Origin: Bacteroidales bacterium WCE2008
GTDB taxonomy: Bacteria; Bacteroidota; Bacteroidia; Bacteroidales; UBA932
Assembly (NCBI GenBank): GCA_900167925.1
Contig: FUZM01000002.1
Location: 470,244-534,243, forward strand
Direction: 5' to 3'
DNA: 64,000 nucleotides
Shown: piece after piece, positions 24,226 to 33,581 of the stretch
Layout of the letters: every line of letters starts with the position of its first letter
How positions within the stretch are numbered: position 1 is the stretch's first letter
Made by a program: the position numbers and the translations under genes
The notes under the pieces: generated by a model
The model's input: the letters and a program-made list of their open reading frames with translations, nothing else
Databases searched by the model: none
What the model was told of the DNA's origin: nothing

Positions 24226-25248
24226 ATGTCTGAAATCATTCTTGGCATCGAATCTTCATGCGATGACACCTCGGCAGCGGTCATCCGCGACGGCTATCTG
24301 CTCTCGAACGTAATAGCCAGCCAGCAGGTCCATAAAGACTTCGGAGGCGTAGTCCCGGAACTTGCCTCCAGGGCCCACGAACTCAATATCGTCCCAGTGG
24401 TAAGTCAGGCAATCGAAAAAGCCGGCATAGACAAGAATGACATTGACGCCATCGCGTTCACCCGCGGCCCGGGCCTCCTCGGCTCCCTGCTTGTCGGGAC
24501 TTCGTTCGCAAAGGCGCTCGGCCTGGCCCTTGGCAAGCCGATAATCAACGTAAACCATCTCCAGGGACATATTCTCGCCAACTTCATAAAGCAGTATGAC
24601 AAGGAAAACCGCCAGCCGGCCTTCCCTTATCTGTGCCTGCTCGTATCCGGAGGTAACTCCCAGATTGTCAAGGTATCAAGTCCGCTGCAGTTCGAAATCC
24701 TCGGTCAGACAATCGACGACGCCGTAGGAGAAGCATTCGACAAATGCTCCAAGATGATGGGCCTCGGATATCCGGGCGGCCCGATCATAGATAAACTCGC
24801 CAAGCTCGGCGATCCGGAAAGGTTCAAGTTCGCCAAGCCTCACATTCCGGGACTGGACTATAGTTTCAGCGGAGTCAAGACCTCCCTGCTTTACTTTGTC
24901 CGCGACGAAGTAGCCAAAGACCCTGACTTCATGGAAAAGAACAAAGAAGATATCTGCGCCTCTTTCCAGAAGACCCTCATAGATATTCTACTCGACAAAC
25001 TGATCAAGGCTGCAAAGCAGACCGGGATCAAAGAAATCACCATAGGCGGAGGAGTATCCGCCAACAGCGGACTCAGGAACCGCATAGAGGAAGAAGGCCG
25101 CAAACGTGGCTGGAACACCTATCTCCCTGAGTTCAAGTTCACTACCGACAACGCCGCGATGATAGCAATCGCAGGCTATTTCCATTACCAGGCCGGAGAG
25201 CGCACGCCGCTCGACGTCGCCCCAGTTTCACGCATAGCAGATTTTTAA
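24226..25248 (+). CDS. tsaD: tRNA N6-adenosine threonylcarbamoyltransferase
   Basis: This 340-residue ASKHA-fold enzyme transfers the threonylcarbamoyl group to A37 of ANN-decoding tRNAs (t6A). Features: I-L-G-I-E-S-S-C-D-D-T-S-A-A-V at the N-terminus, the metal-binding H-x-x-x-H in V-N-H-L-Q-G-H, L-V-S-G-G-N-S-Q, and G-G-G-V-S-A-N-S-G-L-R. Length is normal. A second t6A-related gene, mtaB (32292-33581), lies 7 kb away on the same strand. The flavoprotein gene starts three bases after its stop. Confidence 0.95.
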   Translation: MSEIILGIESSCDDTSAAVIRDGYLLSNVIASQQVHKDFGGVVPELASRAHELNIVPVVSQAIEKAGIDKNDIDAIAFTRGPGLLGSLLVGTSFAKALGLALGKPIINVNHLQGHILANFIKQYDKENRQPAFPYLCLLVSGGNSQIVKVSSPLQFEILGQTIDDAVGEAFDKCSKMMGLGYPGGPIIDKLAKLGDPERFKFAKPHIPGLDYSFSGVKTSLLYFVRDEVAKDPDFMEKNKEDICASFQKTLIDILLDKLIKAAKQTGIKEITIGGGVSANSGLRNRIEEEGRKRGWNTYLPEFKFTTDNAAMIAIAGYFHYQAGERTPLDVAPVSRIADF

Positions 25249-25251
25249 CTT

Positions 25252-26970
25252 ATGAGAACTTTCGATATCACCTGCCAGCTTGGCCGCGAGCCACGTCTTG
25301 ACGACATCAGAGTAAAAGCAGCCGAGGAGCTCAGGCTCCGCAGGAATGCTGTCATCAATGTAATAGACCCTTCAAAATCATACCAGCCTACGATGGCGGG
25401 AGCAGACGCGGTATGCCGCATTGCCCGCCGCTCGATCGACGCGCGCGGCGACGTTAAGGCCGTATACCATATCGAAGCCTACAAGGCTTATGAGTATTCC
25501 GGAGAATACAAGCTCCGCGAATATAAAGACGTAACTGATGCGACTCCGGTAATCGTGGTAGGATCCGGTCCTGCAGGAATGTTCGCAGCCCTCAAGCTCC
25601 TCACTCTCGGTCTCAAGCCTGTGATTCTGGAGAGGGGCAAGGACGTGCACAAGAGAAAGGCAGACATGGCAAAGCTTTCACGCGAAGGAGTCGTCAATCC
25701 TGATTCCAACTACTGCTACGGCGAAGGCGGTGCAGGCACATTCTCCGACGGAAAGCTCTTCACCCGTTCTTCCAAGAGAGGTGACATACGCGAGGTTCTC
25801 TACCAGTTCGTGGAGTTCGGAGCCGACAGGTCCATCCTCATCGACGCCCACCCGCACATCGGTACCGACAAGCTCCCTAAAGTTGTCGAGAATATCCGCA
25901 AATGCATTATCGAGCACGGCGGAGAGTACCATTTCAACTCAAGAGTTGAGGACGTCACAAAGCTCAAGGACGGCTCTTTCAATGTAAAAGTCTCAGACAT
26001 TTCCGACGAAAAGCCTAAGAAAGTCACATATAAAGGCGCAGCCGTAATCATGGCCACAGGCCACTCAGCCCGCGATATCTATGAGATGTTCAAAGAGAAG
26101 GGCTGGGACCTCGAGCCGAAAGGCTTCGCAATGGGAGTGCGCGTAGAGCACCCTCAGTCTCTCATCAACAAGATCCGTTACCGCGGACAGTGGGAGCCGG
26201 GAATGCCGGCAGCCGAATATAGCTTCGTTGAACAGGTAGCAGCAGCCAACAACGGCGGGGAGCAGGTAGAGCGTGGAGTATTCTCATTCTGCATGTGCCC
26301 GGGAGGCGTGCTCGTGCCTTCGTCCACCGAAGCCGGGACGACTGTCCTCAACGGCATGTCCAATTCTGCCCGCAACTCCAAGTGGGCTAATGCAGGTGTC
26401 GTAGTCTCAATCGAGCCTGAAGATGTTCCGGAGGAATACGCCAAGGACGGCGCCTTCGCCCTGATGAACTTCCAGAGGGATGTCGAGAAAAAGATGTTCG
26501 ACTTCGTCCATGAGAATTATCCTGACGCCAACCCTCTTGCCGCCCCTGCCCAGAGAATGGTGGATTTCTGCGAAGAAGAGATCTCTGAAACCCTTCCTGA
26601 GACTTCGTACCATCCGGGCGCAGTATCTGCACCTCTGCACGAGCTTCTCCCGAAGAATGTCGCCGAGAGGCTCCAGCAGGCTTTCCCGTCCGTCAACATG
26701 CACGGAATGCGCGGCTACTATACCAACGACGCCCTGCTTCTCGGAGTAGAGTCGAGGACTTCCTCCCCTATCCGCATGACCAGGGGTACGGAGACCTTCC
26801 AGTGCGAGCAGGTACCCGGACTTTTCCCTTGCGGAGAAGGCGCCGGATACTCAGGCGGTATAGTCTCTTCTGGTATCGACGGTATCCTCTGCGCAATCGC
26901 AGCAGCCAAGTTCCTTAACCCGGAGGGGCCGGCACCTGAAAAAGAGGAAGAAACGGCTCCGCAGGAGTAA
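25252..26970 (+). CDS. Uncharacterised FAD-dependent dehydrogenase (COG2509-type)
   Basis: This 572-residue flavoprotein has an N-terminal domain of about 95 residues, then the Rossmann fingerprint V-I-V-V-G-S-G-P-A-G-M-F-A-A at about 100-113, the Y-G-E-G-G-A-G-T-F-S-D-G-K-L block at about 155, M-A-T-G-H-S-A-R-D at about 265, and a C-terminal G-E-G-A-G-Y-S-G-G-I FAD-binding segment. This order is that of the large COG2509 dehydrogenases, whose physiological substrate is not established. No signal peptide is seen. It is probably co-transcribed with tsaD. The acidic, Pro-rich C-terminal tail (about 20 residues) is likely disordered. Confidence 0.85.
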   Translation: MRTFDITCQLGREPRLDDIRVKAAEELRLRRNAVINVIDPSKSYQPTMAGADAVCRIARRSIDARGDVKAVYHIEAYKAYEYSGEYKLREYKDVTDATPVIVVGSGPAGMFAALKLLTLGLKPVILERGKDVHKRKADMAKLSREGVVNPDSNYCYGEGGAGTFSDGKLFTRSSKRGDIREVLYQFVEFGADRSILIDAHPHIGTDKLPKVVENIRKCIIEHGGEYHFNSRVEDVTKLKDGSFNVKVSDISDEKPKKVTYKGAAVIMATGHSARDIYEMFKEKGWDLEPKGFAMGVRVEHPQSLINKIRYRGQWEPGMPAAEYSFVEQVAAANNGGEQVERGVFSFCMCPGGVLVPSSTEAGTTVLNGMSNSARNSKWANAGVVVSIEPEDVPEEYAKDGAFALMNFQRDVEKKMFDFVHENYPDANPLAAPAQRMVDFCEEEISETLPETSYHPGAVSAPLHELLPKNVAERLQQAFPSVNMHGMRGYYTNDALLLGVESRTSSPIRMTRGTETFQCEQVPGLFPCGEGAGYSGGIVSSGIDGILCAIAAAKFLNPEGPAPEKEEETAPQE

Positions 26971-27004
26971 GCTTTCACCTATATGAATTCTGAATAGTTT
27001 TTGC

Positions 27005-27012
27005 TAAATTTG
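27005..27012 (+). promoter_or_regulatory. -7 box of tamB
   Basis: TAAATTTG, a perfect -7 match. The first in-frame ATG of tamB is 51 bp further on. Confidence 0.55.
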
Positions 27013-27062
27013 TAGATTGGCAAAAATATAAGCGTATCAAAAAGTTTCTGAAAATATCGGGC

Positions 27063-30000
27063 ATGTCTTCGATCGTCCTTCTGACGATCCTCTTCGGTCT
27101 TGCCATTGCAGCCCAGGCCCCTGCAGTCCAGACTTTCCTTGCCCGTAAGGTCATCGACAGATTCAAAGACGAAATCAATGCCGACATTACCTTCGACGAA
27201 CTGCTGATACGTCCATTCGATGCCGTTTCCCTCACCAACGTAGCGATTATCGACCGGAATCCATATCTCGGAGAAGACAATCCGTCAAAAGAGCGTCTGG
27301 ACACCTTCGCCCGGGCGAAGCAGATCACCGCAATCTTCAGCATAAAGGGCCTGCTCCACAACGAAGGCCTCTACGTACGCGAGATCACGGTCGAGGATGG
27401 AATGATGGTCCTTACGACCGAGCCGGCTGGCGATGGCCTTTCCACCACCAACATCAAGAGGATATTCAACGGCGGCAACAAGCCGAAAGTCAAGAAAGAA
27501 CCATCCGACAAGACCATATTCGAGGCTGACAGGGCCTTCATCGACGGTTTCCGCTTCCGCCTCCGCAACTTCAGAAACAAGAAAGTCGTCGCCGAGGATG
27601 CGATTTCATGGAACGACCTCGATGTCAGGGACATCCATCTGCGCGCCCGCAAGCTTAAATTCCACGGCAAGGTAATGGAAGGCATCGCCGACGAGCTTTC
27701 CTTCCACGAAAAGAGCGGGTACAAGGTGCTCCACCTCAGCGGGAATGCCAAGGTGGGAGACGGCAGGACCCTGATCCACGACCTCAGGATCCGTGACCTA
27801 TGGAGCAATATCGACATTCCGAAACTGCATTTCAACTATATCGGAAACCCGAAGGCATACAATGATTTCATCAACGAGATCGACATAGACGCAGAGATCC
27901 GCAACAGCAAGATAAGCTTCGGGAGCATAGCGTACTTCGCCCAGGCCCTCAAGAAGATGGACTTCACCGCCATGGTCGACACCAAGGTTTCGGGCCATGT
28001 AAGAGATTTGACTGTCAAGAACTTCCGTTTCAGGTCTCTGGGTAACGGCGTCGGAGGAACGATCAACGGCACCCTGACCGGACTGCCGGATTCCAGGAAC
28101 ATGATCCTTGACTACAGGCTCTCGAAAGTTAGTTTCACCCCTTCCGGGCTGGAGGACTTCATCCGGGGCTTCGCTCCCAATGTCAATATCGGGATGGACA
28201 AGTTCGCCGCAGATGAGGATTTCGTGCTTGATGCCACAGCGAAAGGAACCCTCGACGGGCTCGCGATCAACGCCGACCTGGAAGCAGTCGACTGCGGGCG
28301 CCTCTACGCCGACGTACTTATGAGCAACGTCCTCGAAAAGACGATTCCTATCTCCTTCCGGGGAAAGGTCCACACCGACCGTCTCGACATAGGCCGCATC
28401 GCCAGGGTGAAAGCGCTCGGGAAGACTACCCTCATCACCAAGGCTGAAGCTGTCCTCGTCCCCGGAGCGCCGTCGATCCGCATCGATTCGCTGAGAGTGG
28501 ACCGTCTCGACGCTCTCGACTATTCATATACGGGGATTGCCGGAGCCGGAGTCTATTCCGGCAAGGAATTCGACGGACGCCTCGTCTGCAACGACCCTAA
28601 CCTCAACTTCATATTCCAGGGCATCGTCTCATTGTCCAAGAAGACCAACAACGCCCTCTATAAGTTCTACGCCAATCTCGGCCACGCCGACCTTCGGGCC
28701 CTCAAGCTCGACCGCCGCGGAGGCGCGTCCAAACTCAGCCTCTGGACCAGCGCGAACTTCACCAACACCTCAGACGGCAACCTTCTCGGCAATATTTCTG
28801 TCCATGACTTCATCCTGGAAGACAACGCCGGGATCCATAAGATCGGCGACATCGACATATCGTCGCACAACTCCGACAACGTCAACCGCATCCGGCTCAC
28901 CTCCGATCTGGCTGATGCATCCTATGTCGGTTCCGGAATGTTCGGCGAATTCATAAACGACCTCAAGAACATAACGATACGCAGGGAACTGCCGGCTCTC
29001 GACACCCACCATGAAGAGTGGTCCGGGAACTGGTACAACCTGAATCTGCGGACCAGGGACACCCGCGACCTGCTGGCTTTCCTGAGGCCTGGCCTCTATA
29101 TCGCCGACAACACGGTGCTCAATCTGGGCATCAGCAGAGAAGGTCTGCTGGATGCTCACCTTACATCCCAGAGGCTGGCCCTCGGCAACAAGTATATGAG
29201 GGATGTCGACCTTAAGGCCGACAACACGATAGACAATCTGACCGCCCATCTCGTCACTTCGGAAATCAAGCTTCCGCCGCTTCGCACTGATGCGACCGAC
29301 ATGCTGTTCTTCTGCGAAGACAACAGGGTCAACCTGGGATTCAGCTACGACAACAACCATGGCTCCGGCAACAAAGGAGACGTCTATATCAAAGGCTATC
29401 TGAGCCGGAATGACGACAATATCCTGTGCATCGATGCCGACCTCATCCCGTCGAAGATATTCTTCAACGGCTCGCAATGGATTCTCTCCGGCAAGGAACT
29501 CAACATGACCGGAAAAGACATAACCGCCGGCGACGTCCGTTTCACCAACGGAGAACAGTCGATTTCACTCAACGGAGGATACTCCCTGGATAAGACCGAC
29601 ATACTCCGCCTGGAGATGCAGAGATTCGACATTTCCCTGCTCAACAGTATCATCGGCGCCGACATGGACCTCTCCGGATCCGCCACCGGCTGGGCCAGTC
29701 TCGACTCCCCTGTAAAGGACAGGTTCGGTCTCCATCTCGACATGGCCATAGACTCTTCGGCAATCGCCGGAGCGCCGATAGGCTCTCTCAAGTTGCGCAG
29801 CGTCTGGGACGACAGCATCAACAGTTTCCGCTTCCTCGCCCGCAACGACATTGATGGTGTCAGGACTCTTGATGCGACCGGTTCGCTCAGCATAGCAGAC
29901 AAGTCCCTGAAAGGTTCTGCAAATCTTGACGGCCTTGACCTGACATATCTGAAACCTTTCCTCAAGAGCGTATTCAGCGATATCGGAGGAACTGCGTCCG

Positions 30001-31592
30001 GAGAAGTCGGATTCTCCGGAAAACTGGACGACATAAGGCTGACATGCGACAATCTGAGGCTGGAAGACGCCCTTCTCAAGGTTGCGTTCACCGGAGTTCC
30101 TTACATAGTCAGAGGTCCTCTGTCCGTAAAGAACAACATGCTGTCGTTCGACTCGATAACCATCAGGGATTTCAACGACGCCAAAGGATCGCTCAGCGGA
30201 GGTCTCAGCTGGAAAAAGAATTTCACGGCCCCTTATCTCGATACCCATGTCACCTTCAGCGACATGCAGATCATCGACATAAAAGAAGGCGGGAATCCTT
30301 CGTTCTACGGCAATGCCTACGGTTCCGGAAGAGTCGACATCACCGGTCCGTTCAATGCGATACGGCTTGACATAGAGGCCGCCACTTCGAAAGACGGAGA
30401 GTTCCACCTTCCTCTCAATTCCAGCCAGTCGGTCAAGATTTCCGACCTGCTGACCTTTACGGAGGACACCAGGAATCTCCATGTCGATCCTTATGAAGAA
30501 ATGATGAAGGGCATCGACCACAAGGACAAGAAGACCAGTGATTTCTCCGTCCATGCGAACATAACTCCGCATACCGGGCTCCAGGCCTTCATAGAGATAG
30601 ACAAATCCAGCGGAAACGTGCTTTCCGCCCGCGGATCCGGCAACATCAATGTGGATTTCCGTCAGCTTGGAGATGTATTCAGTCTCGGAGGAGCTTACAA
30701 CATAATGGACGGCCTGTTCCACTTCTCCGCGCTTGGAATCGCCAGCCGCAACTTCACCATCCAGAACGGCAGCTCGGTCAAGTTCAACGGCGACGTCATG
30801 GATACCGATCTCGACATTGACGCCATCTACAAGGCCAAGGCCTCCATCGGAAGGCTTATCGCCGATACGACATCCGTCGCCACCAGAAGGGCGGTGGACT
30901 GCGGAATCCATATCTCCGACAAGCTGAGCAACCCGAGAGTCAGCTTCTCGATCGACGTGCCGGACCTCGATCCGACTACGGAGAATCTGGTACGCTCGGC
31001 TCTGGATACTGAAGACAAGATACAGAAGCAGTTCATCTCCCTGCTTGTCTCCGGAGGTTTCCTTCCGGACACCCAGAGCGGAATTGTCAACAACGACAAC
31101 CTTCTCGCCAGCTCAGTTGCCGAAATCATGGCCAATCAGCTGGGCAAGATTCTGGAGTTGCTGGAGATTCCGGTAGATGTCGGACTTGACTACCAGCAGA
31201 CTTCGACAGGAACCAATGTATTCGATGTCGCCGTATCTACGGCTCTGTTCAACAACAGGGTTACCGTCAACGGCACTATCGGAAACCACCTGTACAATAC
31301 GGAGACATCCAACCAGGAAGTAGCCGGAGACCTCGACATAGATATCAAGCTGGACCGTCCGGGCAATTACCGGCTTAACCTGTTCTCACATTCAGCCGAC
31401 CAGTACACCAATTATCTGGACAACCTGCAGCGTAACGGAGTCGGCATAACTTATCAGAAGGAGTTCGACTCGTTCTGGGAATTCCTGCGGAATATCTTTG
31501 TCTCTCCAAAGAAACGGCGCGAGAAACAGCTGGAGAAAGCGGCTGAAGCAGTACCGCAGAAACGAATTGAAATAAAAGCAGAAAATGAATAA
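27063..31592 (+). CDS. tamB: TamB-family translocation/assembly module protein (DUF490)
   Basis: This 1509-residue AsmA/TamB-type protein has an N-terminal membrane anchor (about residues 3-20), a very long beta-rich body of repeated strands, and a C-terminal DUF490-like domain, with the G-G-A-Y-N-I-M-D-G block at about 1210 and L-L-V-S-G-G-F-L-P at about 1325. Such proteins span the periplasm and take part in phospholipid transport and outer-membrane assembly. The frame stays open upstream of the ATG and encodes a basic stretch (K-R-I-K-K-F-L-K-I-S-G) but no ATG, GTG or TTG, so the true start may be a rare codon such as the CTG at 27048. The stop overlaps the next gene by eight bases. Confidence 0.87.
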   Translation: MSSIVLLTILFGLAIAAQAPAVQTFLARKVIDRFKDEINADITFDELLIRPFDAVSLTNVAIIDRNPYLGEDNPSKERLDTFARAKQITAIFSIKGLLHNEGLYVREITVEDGMMVLTTEPAGDGLSTTNIKRIFNGGNKPKVKKEPSDKTIFEADRAFIDGFRFRLRNFRNKKVVAEDAISWNDLDVRDIHLRARKLKFHGKVMEGIADELSFHEKSGYKVLHLSGNAKVGDGRTLIHDLRIRDLWSNIDIPKLHFNYIGNPKAYNDFINEIDIDAEIRNSKISFGSIAYFAQALKKMDFTAMVDTKVSGHVRDLTVKNFRFRSLGNGVGGTINGTLTGLPDSRNMILDYRLSKVSFTPSGLEDFIRGFAPNVNIGMDKFAADEDFVLDATAKGTLDGLAINADLEAVDCGRLYADVLMSNVLEKTIPISFRGKVHTDRLDIGRIARVKALGKTTLITKAEAVLVPGAPSIRIDSLRVDRLDALDYSYTGIAGAGVYSGKEFDGRLVCNDPNLNFIFQGIVSLSKKTNNALYKFYANLGHADLRALKLDRRGGASKLSLWTSANFTNTSDGNLLGNISVHDFILEDNAGIHKIGDIDISSHNSDNVNRIRLTSDLADASYVGSGMFGEFINDLKNITIRRELPALDTHHEEWSGNWYNLNLRTRDTRDLLAFLRPGLYIADNTVLNLGISREGLLDAHLTSQRLALGNKYMRDVDLKADNTIDNLTAHLVTSEIKLPPLRTDATDMLFFCEDNRVNLGFSYDNNHGSGNKGDVYIKGYLSRNDDNILCIDADLIPSKIFFNGSQWILSGKELNMTGKDITAGDVRFTNGEQSISLNGGYSLDKTDILRLEMQRFDISLLNSIIGADMDLSGSATGWASLDSPVKDRFGLHLDMAIDSSAIAGAPIGSLKLRSVWDDSINSFRFLARNDIDGVRTLDATGSLSIADKSLKGSANLDGLDLTYLKPFLKSVFSDIGGTASGEVGFSGKLDDIRLTCDNLRLEDALLKVAFTGVPYIVRGPLSVKNNMLSFDSITIRDFNDAKGSLSGGLSWKKNFTAPYLDTHVTFSDMQIIDIKEGGNPSFYGNAYGSGRVDITGPFNAIRLDIEAATSKDGEFHLPLNSSQSVKISDLLTFTEDTRNLHVDPYEEMMKGIDHKDKKTSDFSVHANITPHTGLQAFIEIDKSSGNVLSARGSGNINVDFRQLGDVFSLGGAYNIMDGLFHFSALGIASRNFTIQNGSSVKFNGDVMDTDLDIDAIYKAKASIGRLIADTTSVATRRAVDCGIHISDKLSNPRVSFSIDVPDLDPTTENLVRSALDTEDKIQKQFISLLVSGGFLPDTQSGIVNNDNLLASSVAEIMANQLGKILELLEIPVDVGLDYQQTSTGTNVFDVAVSTALFNNRVTVNGTIGNHLYNTETSNQEVAGDLDIDIKLDRPGNYRLNLFSHSADQYTNYLDNLQRNGVGITYQKEFDSFWEFLRNIFVSPKKRREKQLEKAAEAVPQKRIEIKAENE

Positions 31593-32295
31593 AGGCAAAC
31601 TATATCTGATTCCGTCTCCTCTGGGAGAGTATGATCCCGCACTGGTGCTTCCGGCTCCGGTCTTCGAGATCATAAAAGGGATCCATACATACGTCGTCGA
31701 AGAGACCCGTACTGCCCGCCGGTTCCTGTCCTCCGCCGGCCTGAAAGGCCATATCGGAGAACTCGAGTTCCATGAACTCAATGAACATACGGCTCCCGGA
31801 GAGGTAGAGGCCTTCGCGTCGCTGTTCAACGACGGCAACGATGTCGGACTGATCTCAGAGGCCGGCCTTCCGGCCGTAGCTGATCCCGGCGCCCTTCTCG
31901 TGGCATTATGTCACCGTTGCGGAATCGAAGTTGTTCCCCTGGTCGGGCCGTCGTCTCTGATGCTGGCCCTCATGGGCTCAGGACTGAATGGACAGAGCTT
32001 CGCTTTCCGCGGCTATCTGCCGGCCAAGCCGGAAGAGAGGAAAGCCGCGCTGAGAAATATCGAGAAGCAGTCGGCCGCGATGCGCCAGACCCAGATATTC
32101 ATCGAAACGCCTTACCGCAACGACCAGATGCTCTCCGATATTCTGGGAGTATGCGCTCCGGGGACAAGAATCTGCGTTGCTGCAGACATCACTCTGCCGG
32201 ACGCGTTCATAAAGACAAAGACAGTAAAGGAATGGAAGACGGCGGTGCCGACAATCGGCAAACGCCCGTGTGTGTTTTTAATGCTTGCTAAATGA
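31585..32295 (+). CDS. RsmI-like SAM-dependent methyltransferase (tetrapyrrole methylase fold)
   Basis: This 236-residue protein has the fold of the 16S rRNA 2'-O-methyltransferase RsmI: L-Y-L-I-P-S-P-L-G at the N-terminus, V-E-E-T-R-T-A-R-R-F, the S-E-A-G-L-P-A-V-A-D-P-G block that contacts SAM, and V-P-L-V-G-P-S-S-L-M-L-A-L. It resembles the second RsmI-like paralogue common in Bacteroidota; the canonical N-G-Q-P motif reads N-G-Q-S here. RNA methylation is likely but the target nucleotide cannot be assigned. It overlaps tamB by eight bases and mtaB by four (ATGA). Confidence 0.82.
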   Translation: MNKGKLYLIPSPLGEYDPALVLPAPVFEIIKGIHTYVVEETRTARRFLSSAGLKGHIGELEFHELNEHTAPGEVEAFASLFNDGNDVGLISEAGLPAVADPGALLVALCHRCGIEVVPLVGPSSLMLALMGSGLNGQSFAFRGYLPAKPEERKAALRNIEKQSAAMRQTQIFIETPYRNDQMLSDILGVCAPGTRICVAADITLPDAFIKTKTVKEWKTAVPTIGKRPCVFLMLAK

Positions 32296-33581
32296 AGATA
32301 GCTTTACTTACATTGGGATGCAAACTGAATTACGCGGAGACTTCGACCTATGAGAGAGGGTTCGTCGCTGCAGGACACACCATAGTGCCCTGGAACGAAA
32401 AAGCGGACCTTTATCTTGTCAATACCTGCAGCGTGACCCAGCATTCCGACAATAAGTGCAGAAATATAATCAGAAAATGCCACAGGCAGGCTCCGGACTC
32501 CCCTATCGTCGTGACCGGATGCTATGCCCAGCTGCGCCGGGAAGAAGTAGAGGCGATCGAAGGAGTAAGGCTCGTATTCGGAGCAACGGAGAAGTCGCAG
32601 GTCGTGCCGAAGACTCTCGAGCTCATGACCGGAACGGACAACCTCGGCGCTTCCGAGACTCTCGACTCGTTCAGTGCGACGGCGCTCAAGACCATGGCGG
32701 AGGACACCATGCCGGCGTACTCCAGCGGAGAAAGGACCAGGGCCTTCCTGAAGGTCCAGGACGGCTGCAATAACTTCTGCGCCTACTGCACGGTGCCATA
32801 CGCCCGCGGGCTCAGCCGCAATATCCCTATATGCGAGGTTGTGAAGCAGGCCTGGCAGATTGCCGGGCTTGGCATAAAGGAAATTGTGCTTACCGGAGTC
32901 AACACGGGAGATTTCGGAAGGACTACCGGAGAGACATTCCTCGATCTGCTCAAGGCCCTGAACGAGGTGGAAGGCATCGAAAGATACCGCATCTCCTCCA
33001 TAGAGCCTAACCTCATAACAGAAGAAATAATAGACTGGATAGCATCCGGGACAAAGTTCCAGCCGCATTTCCATATTCCGCTACAGGTCGGCAATGACGA
33101 GCTTCTGGGCAAAGTCGGGAGAAAATATACTACCGAACTGTTTGCGTCCAGGATCGATTACATACGCAAGGCGATGGAAGGACCGGGCAAGCCTAAGGTC
33201 TTCTTCGGAATAGACGTCATTGTAGGCCTCCCGGGAGAAACCGACGAGAAATTCGAGGACACCTACCGCTTCCTCGAGGAGCGGATCCGTCCTGCGTTCA
33301 TCCATATCTTCCCATATTCCCGCAGGCCTGGGACAAGGGCGGCCGTCATGAAGGATCAGGTGCAGGACAGCATAAAGACAGAACGGGTAGAGAGGCTGGA
33401 GGGACTCTGCGACAGGCTTAACGCCGAATTCACGGAAGCCAACCGGGGAATCCGCGAGAAGGTGCTCTGGGAGTCTGCGGAGAAAGACGGTACGATGTCC
33501 GGATATACAGGAAATTATATAAGGTTGACCAGGCCTTACGATGCCGCGCTGTGCGGTACTATTCAGGAGGTTACTATATGA
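32292..33581 (+). CDS. mtaB: tRNA (t6A37) methylthiotransferase MtaB
   Basis: This 429-residue radical SAM enzyme converts t6A37 to ms2t6A37. The UPF0004 N-terminal domain carries three cysteines for one iron-sulfur cluster (L-G-C-K-L-N at about 10, N-T-C-S-V at about 45, T-G-C-Y-A at about 77). The radical SAM motif C-N-N-F-C-A-Y-C is at about 159-166, and a C-terminal TRAM-like part follows. K-V-Q-D-G-C-N-N-F-C and L-T-G-V-N-T-G-D-F are typical for MtaB rather than MiaB. It depends on the TsaD product made by the gene at 24226-25248. Its stop overlaps the next ATG (ATGA). Confidence 0.93.
   Translation: MKIALLTLGCKLNYAETSTYERGFVAAGHTIVPWNEKADLYLVNTCSVTQHSDNKCRNIIRKCHRQAPDSPIVVTGCYAQLRREEVEAIEGVRLVFGATEKSQVVPKTLELMTGTDNLGASETLDSFSATALKTMAEDTMPAYSSGERTRAFLKVQDGCNNFCAYCTVPYARGLSRNIPICEVVKQAWQIAGLGIKEIVLTGVNTGDFGRTTGETFLDLLKALNEVEGIERYRISSIEPNLITEEIIDWIASGTKFQPHFHIPLQVGNDELLGKVGRKYTTELFASRIDYIRKAMEGPGKPKVFFGIDVIVGLPGETDEKFEDTYRFLEERIRPAFIHIFPYSRRPGTRAAVMKDQVQDSIKTERVERLEGLCDRLNAEFTEANRGIREKVLWESAEKDGTMSGYTGNYIRLTRPYDAALCGTIQEVTI
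33565..33570 (+). promoter_or_regulatory. Strong Shine-Dalgarno AGGAGG inside the mtaB end
   Basis: AGGAGG lies seven bases before the ATG at 33578. Such a perfect Shine-Dalgarno is unusual in Bacteroidota, and it decides the start of the metallo-hydrolase. Confidence 0.7.

Noticed and set aside
29565..30911. 448-codon minus-strand frame inside tamB
   Set aside because: Antisense shadow within a conserved TamB frame; no signal peptide, domain or promoter.
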